Shown here: positions 22,724-33,396 of the stretch, piece by piece
How positions within the stretch are numbered: the stretch's first letter is position 1
Layout of the letters: each line of letters starts with the position of its first letter
Assembly (NCBI RefSeq): GCF_964340395.1
Contig: NC_135567.1
Coordinates: forward strand, 3,862,399-3,899,898
Source of the DNA: Glandiceps talaboti
Lineage: Eukaryota; Hemichordata; Enteropneusta; Spengelidae
Reading direction: 5' to 3'
Length of the DNA stretch: 37,500 nucleotides
Made by a program: the position numbers and the translations under genes
Notes under the pieces: generated by a model
What the model was told of the DNA's origin: nothing
What the model saw: the letters and a program-made list of their open reading frames with translations, nothing else
Databases searched by the model: none

Positions 22724-23691
22724 ACATAAAACCGTAATTCCTGTTCCGCATGTGTGTAGCTGTGTAAAACTCGAGTTGTCCTGTACTGTTTAGTCTCTTG
22801 GACCATTCCTATATCACCATGGATACTATCAAGGTAGCACATATGCAATATTGTTTACTCGTCTAGAAGAACAAATAAGGTCAACATGCCTAGCTTATCA
22901 GAGTAGTTTAATCAATGATTCATTTTGAAACATTACAGTTTAAATAATTTACCTATGTAAATATTAGTTATAGTTGAATAAAGTTCAGTAGTAGCTGGCT
23001 TGCTTGGTAACAGACTTCTGGTGCGTCTTTCCCTCTTGTATAAACCAATCCCTCACAAACATGTCATTGTCGAAGTTGACCCTGGTTCAATCAATGTTAT
23101 GCACTTTTTGTTATTATATTAGTCTGATAAGCCTTAGCGCGTAACCGATATGTGTGAACAACACAGATAGGGTATGTTTCTATTTTCAATTGGTGTTCAA
23201 ACACCAGTGAGTCACCACAAGTTCTCCACCTCCAAAAGATACAGCCAGTCCTGTGCAAAATAGAGTGACAGGCACCTAGAGTTCCACGATTAATGAGGTA
23301 AACGTATAGGGGATTCCCCTTCTCAGTCCCCGCGTTATGAATATTAATGAGTTTTCACACAACATCAAAGTGTGAGGGCAGAAATCCCTTCTGAAGGTGA
23401 CTATGGCGACTCCTGACTCCTGACTCAACAAACATAATAGTTGAACTACTAATATTAGTATACATACTAAACTGTCACGAAGGAAAGATACTGTAGTAAC
23501 TCACTCCGAGATATGGAGATTGAAAAGTACCAAATATTCTTACATATCACAATTTATTGCACATCTGAATTTTCTGCACACATAATAGTTACACTGCACT
23601 AAATTTAGGACTACAGCAATCAATTCAACGGCCTTCGGAATAAAGACTGACATACACCATAGACCCTCAATATATATGCATACACACAATT

Positions 23692-24345
23692 AGCACTACA
23701 TACTACTACATACTGGCTTTGTATTCATAGCAATACATATAACTACATACTGGCTTTGTATTCATAACACTACATACTACTACATACTGGCTTTGTATTC
23801 ATAGCACTACACACTACTACATACTGGCTTGGTATTCATAGCACTACACACTACTACATACCGGATTTCTATTCATAGCACTACATACTGGCTTTGTATT
23901 CATAGCACTACATACTACTACATACTGGCTTTGTATTCATAGCACTACATACTACTACATACCGGCTTTGTATTCATAGCACTACATACTACTACATACT
24001 GGCTTTGTATTCATATCACTACATACTACTACATACTGGCTTTGTATTCATATCACTATACTACATACTGGCTTTGTATTCATAGCACTACATACTACTA
24101 CATACCGGCTTTGTATTCATAGCACTACACACTACTACATACTGGCTTTATATTCATAGCACTACACACTACTACATATACTAGCTTTGTATTCATAGCA
24201 CTAGTGTATACATACTACTACATATACTGGCTTTGTATTCATAGCAGTACATACTACTTCATACTGGCTTTGTATTCATAGCACTACATACTACTACATA
24301 TACTGGCTTTGTATTCATATCACTACATACTACTACATACTGGCT
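23692..24345. repeat. 37-bp satellite type 2, block 4, about 18 copies
   Basis: A shorter, more irregular block with partial monomers (for example near 23885 and 24055). It ends at GGCTTTATTTTGCTGTC, after which about 110 bp of unrelated sequence with a G-run replaces the first 370 bp of the unique block. Confidence 0.95.
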
Positions 24346-24456
24346 TTATTTTGCTGTCTGAAACAATTTTCAATTTCGGTCAATTTATTAGGGGGGGGGA
24401 GCTCTGAGGAATTAAGTGTTTTATCCTACATTGAACTATTGATCTGGCCCCATTTT
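24346..24456. other. Unrelated spacer with G-run at the block 4/U4 junction
   Basis: Contains TTATTAGGGGGGGGGAGCTC. It has no counterpart at the same place in U1-U3. Confidence 0.5.
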
Positions 24457-24962
24457 GGAAGGTAAACTACTACTGTGGTAGAACACCCCAGTGTAGGTCG
24501 CCCTGGCAACCACTGCCTGTTGTACAAGAACTGAGTGCCTATAATGCTTACAAAACTGTCGTACATAAAAGGATTCTGGGTAATTCATGCAAATACGGGA
24601 AATTCGATCTGTTGTACGGAGCACTAGCTTCGGGCTCTTGTTTTCAGCATTTTTTCTGTACTCCGAGAAACACACAGGTCATAAATCATGCACGAATTGT
24701 TTGTGAATGTCGTGGGATGGTAACTTGATACACATATTAGTTGAAAATCAATCAGTTTGTTTCATAGAACGTAAAAAATCTTTCAAAATGGGACAATGCT
24801 CCTGCAAACTGCCGTCAAGAAAGCGTTAGATTGTGTGTCCCTCAGAATTATTCAAATATGCGACATTTACATGTGGTGTTTACACCCATGATAAGAGCTG
24901 CCTTATACCAATAGCAAACACTCATGGCGAGAGATGCATGTTGTTCTAAAATAAATGTATTG
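24457..24962. repeat. Diverged partial copy U4, left part
   Basis: Resumes homology to the unique block at AACTACTACTGTGGTAG and continues through candidate exon 1 and the first part of the intron. Roughly 5% divergence by eye, with several indels. Confidence 0.85.
24463..24719 (+). pseudogene. Candidate exon 1, diverged U4 copy (5' part missing)
   Basis: Aligned to U1 exon 1. A one-base insertion near 24540 and a one-base deletion about 26 bases on cancel out, so the peptide reads LSAYNAYKTVVHKRILG in place of LSALMLTKLPHIKRILG and then rejoins the common frame through FDLLYGALASGSCFQHFF and INHARIVCECRGM. The donor GGATG|GTAACT is kept. Upstream sequence is replaced, and the second exon is interrupted, so I class the copy as broken. 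Confidence 0.4.
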
Positions 24963-25344
24963 CCAAGTAACCCACCTGGCCAGAAAGTAATGTACAATAA
25001 ATGACAAAAACAACCACTTGAATGCTACAAAAACATGGTTTAATTATTCACCAACACCAAAACACAAGTTCCTGAATTCAAGAGACTTTTTTTCCGTTTG
25101 TTTAGTCATCAGAACTATGTACTTGACGGACAACAAATGACGGACAACTGCGACTTGGATGATAAGCCCACATCCCAAGCAAGGCGTTACACTTACTGTA
25201 GATGTTACCTCATTTATTTGTACCTGCAACTCTCGATTTTTAAACATCCTACATAGCTTTGAGGATCCCCTGATGCCAAATTGTAGACATGTTTCACTGT
25301 TTACACACGATGAGATTCATCGTACACAAATATATACAACACTA
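24963..25344. other. U4-specific intron segment, about 380 bp
   Basis: Present in the U4 intron but absent from U1-U3, where the two flanks are joined by TATTATTTTTATTACA. Either an insertion in U4 or a deletion in the ancestor of U1-U3. No recognised element. Confidence 0.5.
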
Positions 25345-25359
25345 CAGTCTACTACATAG

Positions 25360-25479
25360 GTAACGGCACGTGATCTTGTCAACGAGTGGTTATGTGATGA
25401 GCCAATCGTTCAATCGTATTGGCAACTTGTACAGGCATCGCAGGAATTTTCAGGACGGCAACTTACTGATGTTACAAGC
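25360..25479 (+). pseudogene. Candidate exon 2, U4 copy, broken by an insertion
   Basis: Has both acceptor candidates, ACTACAG and ACTACATAG, followed by VTARDLVNEWLCDEPIVQSY and onward to TGATGTTACAAGC, where homology stops. The remainder of the exon (ATGCAAAGACGCTCACGG onward) reappears at 29412. The copy is split and cannot be translated as one exon. Confidence 0.6.
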
Positions 25480-25595
25480 TAGTAATTAGTGCGCAATATT
25501 TAAAGTTCAATTGACAATTACCGAGACACATTTCTATTTTGTAACGGATGTGGCTGCATGTTAACTCGGCAGAAACCCATTTCTGTATTCCTTAT

Positions 25596-25713
25596 AGAAT
25601 ATAATATAATAGGATAGAATAGAATATAATAGAATCGAATACAATAGGATAGAATAGGATAGAATAGAATAGAATAGAATAGAATAGAATAGAATAGAAT
25701 AGAATAGAATAGA
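25596..25713 (-). repeat. (GAATA)n microsatellite tail of a LINE
   Basis: An impure, then pure, AGAAT pentamer run. On the minus strand it directly follows GACAATAAAGTTCTATTC, which is the 3' end of the LINE at 25714-26985, so I read it as that element's tail. Confidence 0.85.
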
Positions 25714-26985
25714 ACTTTATTGTCAATTTACGGAAGTTTTCCTTTCACTTCACCAAAATATAAAATGCATATTAAATGACATATATACACTATAAATAAT
25801 TACAGTAATGTGAACACTGTAGTAGCGATAGAAATCAGTTACAATCTTCTAGAAAAATATCCTAGATCTTTAAGAAATTGTCAGAAGCTTAAATCACAGG
25901 TCTGAGTTCAGTGTGGTTATTGCACGTGGTTAAAATGATTTAAAAAAAATCTTACGAGTTAAAGGTACTCTATATCGTCTTCCTGAAGGTATCAAATCAA
26001 ACTGCGAGTACAAAGGATGTCAGGTATCACTAACAATTCCTTGGACTTTCCTGCGGACGGAGAGTTTGTAGAGGTCATAGAGCTGACTATTTCTTACCAA
26101 TTATTTTCCTAGCCATATTTATTTTTATTTTTACCAGTCAAGTTGCCATACCATACTGAAATGTTAGAACTTAGCATACTTTCTATAAAACTCTTGTATA
26201 CATTTTCAAGACCATTTTCACTAACGTCAAAACTCCGTAGCCTCCCCAGTAAAAACATACGCTGCATGGCCTTCTTAACAATACAGTTAGTGTTTTCAGT
26301 GAAATTTAGTTTATGGTTCAATTGCAAACCTAGATATTTGAAACACTCAACAATTTCTACAGACTGGCCGTTCAATACAGCCGGTTCAAAAGTGACACTA
26401 AATTTGTCATTTTCTATTATTAGTTCCTTAGTTTTAGTCACGTTCATCTCCAGTAAACTTGACTTACACCAGTCTTGAAGGATTGCTACATGATCAAAAT
26501 AAATATATTCATTTAGAGATCGTTCTTTCAACAGGAGGCCTACAAGTGCCATATTATCAGAATATTTGAGCAAACTTACAACTAAATCTTCATTTCATCA
26601 GTATAAATTGAAAACATCACTGGTGATAGCATGCAGCTGTGAGGTGCACCTGTATTCAAAACTAGTTTATCTAAAGTTGGGGTCTATTACAAAGAAAATA
26701 AATCTTGAATCCAGGTGATGATGTATCTGTTCACATTTAAATTGAAAAGTCACCGTAATAAAATATAAGTTTGCAATGTATTGAAAACAGAACTGAAATC
26801 AGTGAACAAGATACGAACATGTGTTTTAGGAAGTTGTAAATGGTTAACTACCGTATTAAGTAGTGTGAGAGTAGCATCTTCCGTTCCCCTTCCAGATATA
26901 TATGCAAATTGCAAGGGATCCAGGTATTCGATCGGTCACTGACGATATCAATTGTTTACTAACAACCCTATCCATATAATAGGGA
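25714..26985 (-). mobile_element. Degenerate non-LTR retrotransposon (LINE, CR1/Rex-like) RT and 3' end
   Basis: Minus-strand fragments in several frames follow RT order. They are VVSKQLISSV, PIEYLDPLQFAY, GRGTEDATLTLLN, RILFTDFSSVFNTLQ (motif A), GAPHSCMLSPVMFSIYTDE (motif B, with PQG changed to PHS) and LLKYSDNMALVGLL (motif C, with the second catalytic Asp changed to Asn). They are followed by VTKTKELIIE, CFKYLGLQLN and SNISVWYGNLTGKN, then after a stop SALYDLYKLSVRRKVQGIVS and HPLYSQFDLIPSGRRYRVPL. The longest open piece is 26573-26109. Frameshifts, stops and the catalytic change show it is dead, and the 5' end (endonuclease and ORF1) is missing. Clade assignment is from general motif memory. 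Confidence 0.85.
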
Positions 26986-27300
26986 GCTCGTCTTCCAACA
27001 TTGAATAAGTTGCAATAATATACAAATGATATAGAATATACAATAAAATGAGATGAAATGAAGAAATAGTTAGTCTGAGTTCTTTTTGGGAGATCGAGAA
27101 TGTGTGACTTGACTAGCCAGATGAATGAAATGTGTGTACAAATAATGACACATGTGCATAATGGGTTAGTTATAGAATGCTGACATCATTCTTAAAGTTG
27201 TACAATTGTTTAAAATTGTCATATTTTCAATATTTCAAATACTGTAAAAGATCGTGAAGAACCAACCTTTACCATGTAATCAATTGCCTCGTTCACGGAT
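26986..27300. other. Noncoding stretch between the LINE and a promoter-like region
   Basis: A/T-rich. The minus strand reads ASVNEAIDYMVK before a weak GTTGGT donor near 27270, but no acceptor is present, so I do not call an exon. Confidence 0.3.
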
Positions 27301-27451
27301 GCAAGTCAAATTGACCCTTGTAATGAATTACGGCTTTAGAGAATAATTCGATCGTAAACAAAATGTTTTGATTCTCCCGCCATTACCGCACAAATTGCAC
27401 GTCATTTAAGAGACGAGATCACGCGAGAATTCGGGACACGACTTCACTATC
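27300..27451 (+). promoter_or_regulatory. Promoter-like region with E2F-type site
   Basis: Directly upstream of an ATG-containing first exon candidate. It contains TTCTCCCGCCATT (E2F-like core CCCGCC) near 27372 and is locally richer in CpG (ATTACCGCAC, GATCACGCGAGAATTCGGG) than its surroundings. Confidence 0.35.
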
Positions 27452-27466
27452 ATGGCTGCGATGGAG
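27452..27466 (+). CDS. Candidate first coding exon (MAAME), product unknown
   Basis: ATGGCTGCGATGGAG is followed by a consensus donor GTAAGT. MAAM-type starts with an early intron are common in animal housekeeping genes. A possible phase-0 partner is the 36-nt block at 28333-28368 (acceptor CCATTTTTAG, peptide AAVHHHIPVRVH), but its donor GTAATC is weak. The rest of the gene was not found in the window. Confidence 0.35.
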
Positions 27467-28969
27467 GTAAGTGTCATGAATAAACATGAGAAAGTTTCCC
27501 GGGTGAACTTTAGCGAAGTCGGAGGATACTTTGATTTAGTACATCCACATACTTTTGTCACTTGTATTGTTTTTATTTGTGATCACTATCAAGGGCAAGG
27601 TTAGGAAAATTTTCGATGGTTTCGTGATCGTGGTTATGGACATGTTCGAAGTATCTGCCTTCCGTAGCATAGGCAAACGTAGAGCTATGTTTGTTATCCT
27701 TGAAAAAAGCTATAATTATTGTGCAATTGTTGTATATAGTTTCTGGTTGTATCGGCAAGTTCATTTTACATGACGTACAGAAGTGTCTCATTGTCACTTT
27801 TTATTACTTTCGTGCTACTTTCTAGCTATTGATTTTCGTCCCTGAATTGAAAATAAAACCAACGGAAGTTACCGTACATCATCAATTACCTGTAGTGAAA
27901 ACAATACATTGTACATGTCGAAATCGTTGCCACAGCCACAGAGGAATCACAAGTCACGGTGGTTGTATCTGTAATATCTATAAGTATATTTGATATTTGA
28001 TATTTGGAACTATATAAACTGCTCAATGTGCGACTGGCGATGGTATTTATTCAGGGGCATGCAATGAAATACGACGACGTGATACATTGAACAACGATAA
28101 TGCATGACAGACCTTACTGTGCTTCTCGTTCGTGACATGCGTTCATTTTGACAATGGTACCGATCGTTATCAGGAGAAAGTGGCTCCACTCGGGAAATCT
28201 ATTACAAATATTTATGGAACGAACGTAAGCAAACGCCCATCTCGCTAAATAGTTTGACACACACACCCCTCTCCGAATGCATAGACTTCGATACTTGACG
28301 TGCGATCATATGGTAACATTTTCCATTTTTAGGCTGCAGTGCATCATCACATCCCGGTTCGCGTACATGTAATCATAAATGTATAAGATAATGTCGTCAA
28401 GATTATCGCTATAAGAAAGCCATGTGGGCATGTTTTTTATTTCCAGCAGAATTCCACAATATATCAAACTGCCCTGAGTTTACTTGCATGACTACATAGT
28501 CTGATTATTATTACAATTCACTGCTGGGTCACGTTAGTTGTCGTGACGTGGTTGGGGCTGGTGTTCATAGGGACGAGGTTCTCCAGATATGCCGTGGAGT
28601 ATTTGTTATCAGAATACAGTAAAATGTCGATAATATAGACGTGTTTAGGCAAATAAATATTTAAGAGTGAAAAATACTTTAGTTCTGATATCGCACAAAT
28701 TCACTACATAAAAATCCTGCTATTACGGTACTGTTATCATGTACTGATTTTAGACTCGCCTATCTAACAGCAATCTTGCAACGTCCACGTGTTTTGTCAG
28801 ACTGCATTCTATCGGTGTATCTCACTAAAAATGTTGATTTTGCCCTCATTTCTTTTCTCCCACTTGTTTTTACTAGCGGAATGGAGCAGTTCCACATTAC
28901 CTGTGACATTGATCATGTTCGACACTATGTTGTCTATAAGCAACAATATTGTGAGCATGTACGAATGAT
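27467..28969. other. Presumed intron, no certain exon
   Basis: Mostly unique A/T-rich sequence. Besides the weak exon candidate at 28333-28368, an acceptor-like TTGTTTTTACTAG at 28861-28874 leads into a short open stretch in one frame only. I see nothing firm. Confidence 0.3.
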
Positions 28970-28988
28970 ACGTCACACTCTGTGACGT
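28970..28988. promoter_or_regulatory. Perfect inverted repeat with CRE core
   Basis: ACGTCACA-CTC-TGTGACGT is an 8-bp perfect inverted repeat with a 3-bp spacer. The right arm continues into the full palindromic cAMP response element TGACGTCA. A bZIP binding site is plausible; no promoter is evident next to it. Confidence 0.5.
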
Positions 28989-28990
28989 CA

Positions 28991-29411
28991 CACATCAAGT
29001 ACACATCTTTTGACCATAAACATTGGTGTACGTAATTACAATTTTCCCAGCAATCAACATCAACCAAGTCAATGAAGAATCGATGTGACTTAGTGCATAG
29101 AATATGTTACCAAAGGCAAAATTTGATTTCTAAATATTGAAAAAAATGGCAATTTTTAACAATTTTACAACTTTAAGCCAAAGGATTCTAGTGAAACCAC
29201 AACAATTCAAAAAACCACAAAATCAAACCCCAAATACACAACATCTTACGATCGACGACATAATTAAGTAACATCTTGACTAAAATAGATAACACCACAG
29301 ACGCAACTTAAAAAAAGATATACTCAAAAGTATATACACTTTGCCGATTTTAAGAATCTTCAGGCAGAGGTAGACTTGCTGACAACATCCGGGTCTTATA
29401 CAGTGCTCAGC
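28991..29411. other. Noncoding stretch, no gene seen
   Basis: A-rich sequence up to the point where homology to the duplicated unit resumes. Nothing recognisable. Confidence 0.35.
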
Positions 29412-30380
29412 GCATGCAAAGACGCTCACGGCTACAGGTGTATTTTAGATACCCGAGGGCAAAGAGATGTTGTTTATTGGTGAACACGTGAACATAAGTC
29501 GTATATAGGAAGTTGTAATTCCTTTTTCGCATGTGTGTAGCTGTGTAAAAATCGAGTTGTACTGTACTGTTTAGTCTGTTGGACAATCACCATGGATACT
29601 AGCAAGGTAGCACATATGCAATATTGTTTACTCGACTAGATGAACAAGTAAGGTCAACATGCCTAGCTTATCAGAGTAGTTTAATCAATGATTCATTTTG
29701 AAACATTACAGTTTCAATAATTTACCTATGTAAATATTAGTTATAGTTGAATAAAGTTCAGTAGTAGCTGGCTTGCTTGGTAACAGACTTCTGGTGCGTC
29801 TTTCCCTCTTTTATAAAGCAATCCCTCACAAACATGTCATTGTCGAAGTTGACATGGGTTCAATCAATGTTATGCACTTTTTGTTATTAGTCTGATAAGC
29901 CTTAGCGTGTAACCGATATGTGTGAAATGCACAGATAGGGAATGTTTCTATTTTCAATTGGTGTTCAAACGCCAGTGAGTCACCACAATGAGGTAAACGT
30001 ATAGGGAATTCCCCTTCTCAGTCCCCGCTTTATGAATATTAATGAGTTTTTACACAACATCAAAGTGTGAGGGCAGAAATCCCTTCTGAAGGTGACTATG
30101 GCGACTCCTGACTCAACAAACATAATAGGTGAACTACTAATATTAGTATACATACTAAACTGTCGTGAAGGAAAGATAATGTAGTAAATCACTCCGAGAT
30201 ATGGAGATTGAAAAGTACCAAACATTCTTACATATCACAATTTATTGCACATCTGAATTTTCTGCACACATAATAGTTACACTGCACTAAATTTAGGACT
30301 GCAGCAATCAATTCAACGGCCTTCGGAATAAAGACTGACATACACCATAGACCCTCAATATATAAGCATACACACAATTT
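29412..30380. repeat. Diverged partial copy of the unique block, right part
   Basis: Continues exactly where the U4 exon 2 stops (ATGCAAAGACGCTCACGG) and runs to the next satellite block. It shares GGCTACAGGTGTATTT and GTGAACACGTGAACAT with the right half of U3, against U1 and U2. It contains a deletion of about 60 bp near 29985 relative to U1. Confidence 0.85.
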
Positions 30381-31720
30381 GCATTACATACTACTACATA
30401 CTGGCTTTGTATTTATAGCACTACATACTACTAAACACTAGCTTTGTATTCATAGCACTACATACTACTACATACTGGCTTTGTATTCATATCACTACAT
30501 ACTACTACATAATGGCTTTGTATTCATAGCACTACTTACTACTACATACTGACTTTGTATTCATATCACTACACACTACTACATACTGGATTAGTATTCA
30601 TAGCACTACATACTACTTCATACTGGCTTTGTATTCATAACAGTACATACTACTACATACTGGCTTTGTATTCATAGGCACTCCAGACTGGCTTTGTATT
30701 CAAATCACTCCATACTACACCATACTGGCGTTGTAATCATCTCACTGCATACTACTACACACTGGATTTGTATTCATATCACTACATACTACTGCATACC
30801 GGTTTGTATTCATATCACTACATACTACTACATACTGGCTTTGTATTCATAGCACTACATACTACTACATACTGTCTTTGTATTCAAAGCTCTCCAGACC
30901 GACTTTGTATTCATATCACTACATACTACAAGCATACACACAATTTGCACTACATACTACTACATACTGGCTTTGTATTTATAGCACTACATACTACTAA
31001 ACACTGGCTTTGTATTCATAACACTACATAGTACTACATACTGGCTTTGTATTCATATCACTACATACTACTACATACTGGCTTTGTATTCATATCACTA
31101 CATACTACTACATACTGGCTTTGTATTCTTATCACTACATACTACTATACATACTGGCTTTGTATTCATATCACTACATACTACTACATACTGGCTTTGT
31201 ATTCATATCACTACATACTACTACATACTGGCTTTGTATTCATATCACTACATACTACTACATAATGGCTTTGTATTCATAGCACTACTTACTACTACAT
31301 ACTGGCATTGTAATCATATCACTACATACTACTACATACCGGCTTTGTATTCATAATACTACATACTACTACATACTGGCTTTGTATTCATAGCACTCCA
31401 GACTGGCTTTGTATTCATATCACTACATACTACTCCATATTGGTGTTGTAATCATATCACTACATACAACTACACACTTGCTTTGTATTCATATCACTAC
31501 ATACTACTCCATACTGGCGTTGTAATCATATCACTGCATACTACTACACACTGGATTTGTATTCATATCACTACATACTACTGCATACTGGTTTGTATTC
31601 ATATCACTACAAACTACTACATACTGTCTTTGTATTCATAGCACTACATACTACTACACACTGGCTTTATATTCATATCACTACATACTACTGCACACTG
31701 GCTTTGTATTCATAGCACTA
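30381..31720. repeat. 37-bp satellite type 2, block 5a
   Basis: About 36 monomers. The segment starting AAGCATACACACAATTTGCA occurs at both 30363 and 30931, so the start of the block has been duplicated with a 567-568-bp period. The block is interrupted by the TIR element and continues at 36084. Confidence 0.95.
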
Positions 31721-31767
31721 CCCTCACCAAACAGGAAAGCTTCCATTAGCTCTCAGAAAGCTATCAA

Positions 31768-32240
31768 AGACTACCCTTCGATAGCTATCCTAGGAAGACT
31801 TTTGATAGCTATCATCAAGGTGGTGATAACCCTCAGACACAGCAGAGGCAGGTATCTACTTAGCCATCGAGAGCTAGTTAGCCTTCCGATAGCTATACCT
31901 TAGCTCTGTGAGAGCACGAATTATTTAAATGAGAAGGCTAACTTAGCCGTCGATAGCTATCATTGATAGCTATCATTGATAGCTATCATTTTATGTAAAT
32001 GAGGTGGATTGCTCAGCCATTGATAGCTATCACATACCCGTAGATAGCTATTTTCCTATCGATAGCTATCCATTCTTAGGGGGTATTCTACATGACGAGA
32101 GATATATAGCTAAGCCTTCCGATAGCTATTCTCAGAACACGAATTAGCCTTCCGATAGCTATTCTCAGAGCATGAACTATGATAAGAGAAGGCTTACTTA
32201 CCATCTGATAGCTATCACGTACCTGCTGATAGATATTCTG
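31768..32240. repeat. Left subterminal GATAGCTATC palindrome cluster
   Basis: Roughly fifteen perfect or one-mismatch copies of the 10-bp palindrome GATAGCTATC, for example at 31780, 31804, 31952, 31965, 31978, 32022 and 32061. Three of these are spaced exactly 13 bp apart. A second word, CCTTCCGATAGCTATTCTC, recurs at 32118 and 32150. Likely transposase-binding sites. Confidence 0.8.
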
Positions 32241-33029
32241 TTCAAGTTATTGTACTTGTCAAAATATCCAACCTTGAGTGTACGAGTGTCTGTCAGTTGC
32301 AAGCCAAGTATGCTTCAATAATAAACTGGTTAGCAACCACTCTTACCATCAAGATGTAGTAGAGAAATATGCACTAGCAACTTAGTAAATGATTGTTAGC
32401 TGGGATCTTTAAATAGCTACAAATACCTTGACATCAAACAATATTTTCCCCAAAATGCACAAAGTTCTGTAAGTAGAAGCCATACAAAAGCATATACCAC
32501 TGTAAACGAAACAAATTTAAGTGATAATACTATATTTATTTCATTTTTAAAAAAAATCAGATTGGTGCAACACATATCTGATAATAGGAACCATTGAAAA
32601 TCAGAATCGACGTTGTTTGAAATATAAATGTCAGGAGAGGCAGTATAAGGAACAACAGCTCAATAAGACAATCAAAAGTTACAAATAATGTAATTGGAAA
32701 TCAATATTGTACCATAGTTCAATAAGTCAGAAGAAGACATTGAAACATTTTCTCAAAATAATGAATGTTACAAAATTGTCACTTATTATCAATATTGAAC
32801 ACAGATCAGTATTTCAAAATTAGGCACTGAAACTCATTGAAAGTTCATATGTCTTCATGAACAATCTCACCAATACGCTAGAATTTTTTTTTTTTTTTTT
32901 TTTTTGGGGGGGGGGGTGTCAATTTTTTTCCTCTTTATATTTACTTTTTTTTTTCAATTAAAGCATTTCAGTACCATTTTGAATTACCGACCTCTGCTGG
33001 GATTTTTTCATTGAAAGTTTTATTAGGCA
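32241..33029. other. Transposon interior and presumed 3' UTR, with T22G11 tract
   Basis: A/T-rich sequence with a T22G11 homopolymer junction at 32884-32916. On the minus strand this lies downstream of the stop codon of the carried gene, and an AATAAA is present at 33024-33019. Confidence 0.5.
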
Positions 33030-33070
33030 TCACGTCCAAGTTGTATCTTTAGCTTTTGCAGCAAGGTACA
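33030..33070 (-). CDS. Terminal exon of a gene carried in the TIR element
   Basis: On the minus strand ATTTTCTTTTTCTTTCAG is an excellent acceptor. In the phase set by the upstream exons, the exon reads VYLAAKAKDTTWT and then TGA. An AATAAA follows 6 nt after the stop. In another phase the same exon reads LLQKLKIQLGRDA and TAA, so the reading phase depends on the upstream exon calls. Product unknown. Confidence 0.45.
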
Positions 33071-33396
33071 CTGAAAGAAAAAGAAAATATATATAATCAC
33101 TCAATGTATGATACTGATGTACACTGTATGTAAGTATACACAAAAGTTTAGAAACTGCTGATACATGTACATGTAGGCACATGGAGTAATTTTGTGGTAC
33201 ATTTTCTTGTAAAACTACGCCAAATACATTCCACTTTCTGTTTTAATTTCATGAATTGTATGTGGTACATTTAGGAAATAATTGTTCATTTTGAAAAAAT
33301 ATATTGTAACAAGATCAGTTCACAGATACAAGATTTGCAATATTATTAGAAATTACCTATCATAATTTTATATAAATATATATAAATATAACATAC

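Larger units (their letters stand above)
21605..23691. repeat. Unique block U3, mosaic
   Basis: Up to about 22410 it is essentially identical to U1 and U2. To the right it carries many substitutions and small indels, several of them shared with the diverged copy at 29412-30380. Confidence 0.85.
25480..29411. other. 3.9-kb foreign segment splitting exon 2 of U4
   Basis: Left homology to the duplicated unit ends at ..TTACAAGC (25479) and right homology starts at GCATGCAAAG (29412), which are adjacent in U1-U3; only GC is shared at the junctions. I see no terminal inverted repeats. The segment contains an older LINE, a promoter-like region and an inverted CRE site, so it is more likely genomic DNA moved by rearrangement than a single transposon. 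Confidence 0.6.

Noticed and set aside
27255-27330. Minus-strand exon ASVNEAIDYMVK near the promoter
   Set aside because: Weak donor GTTGGT, no acceptor AG before it, and a TGA immediately upstream in frame.
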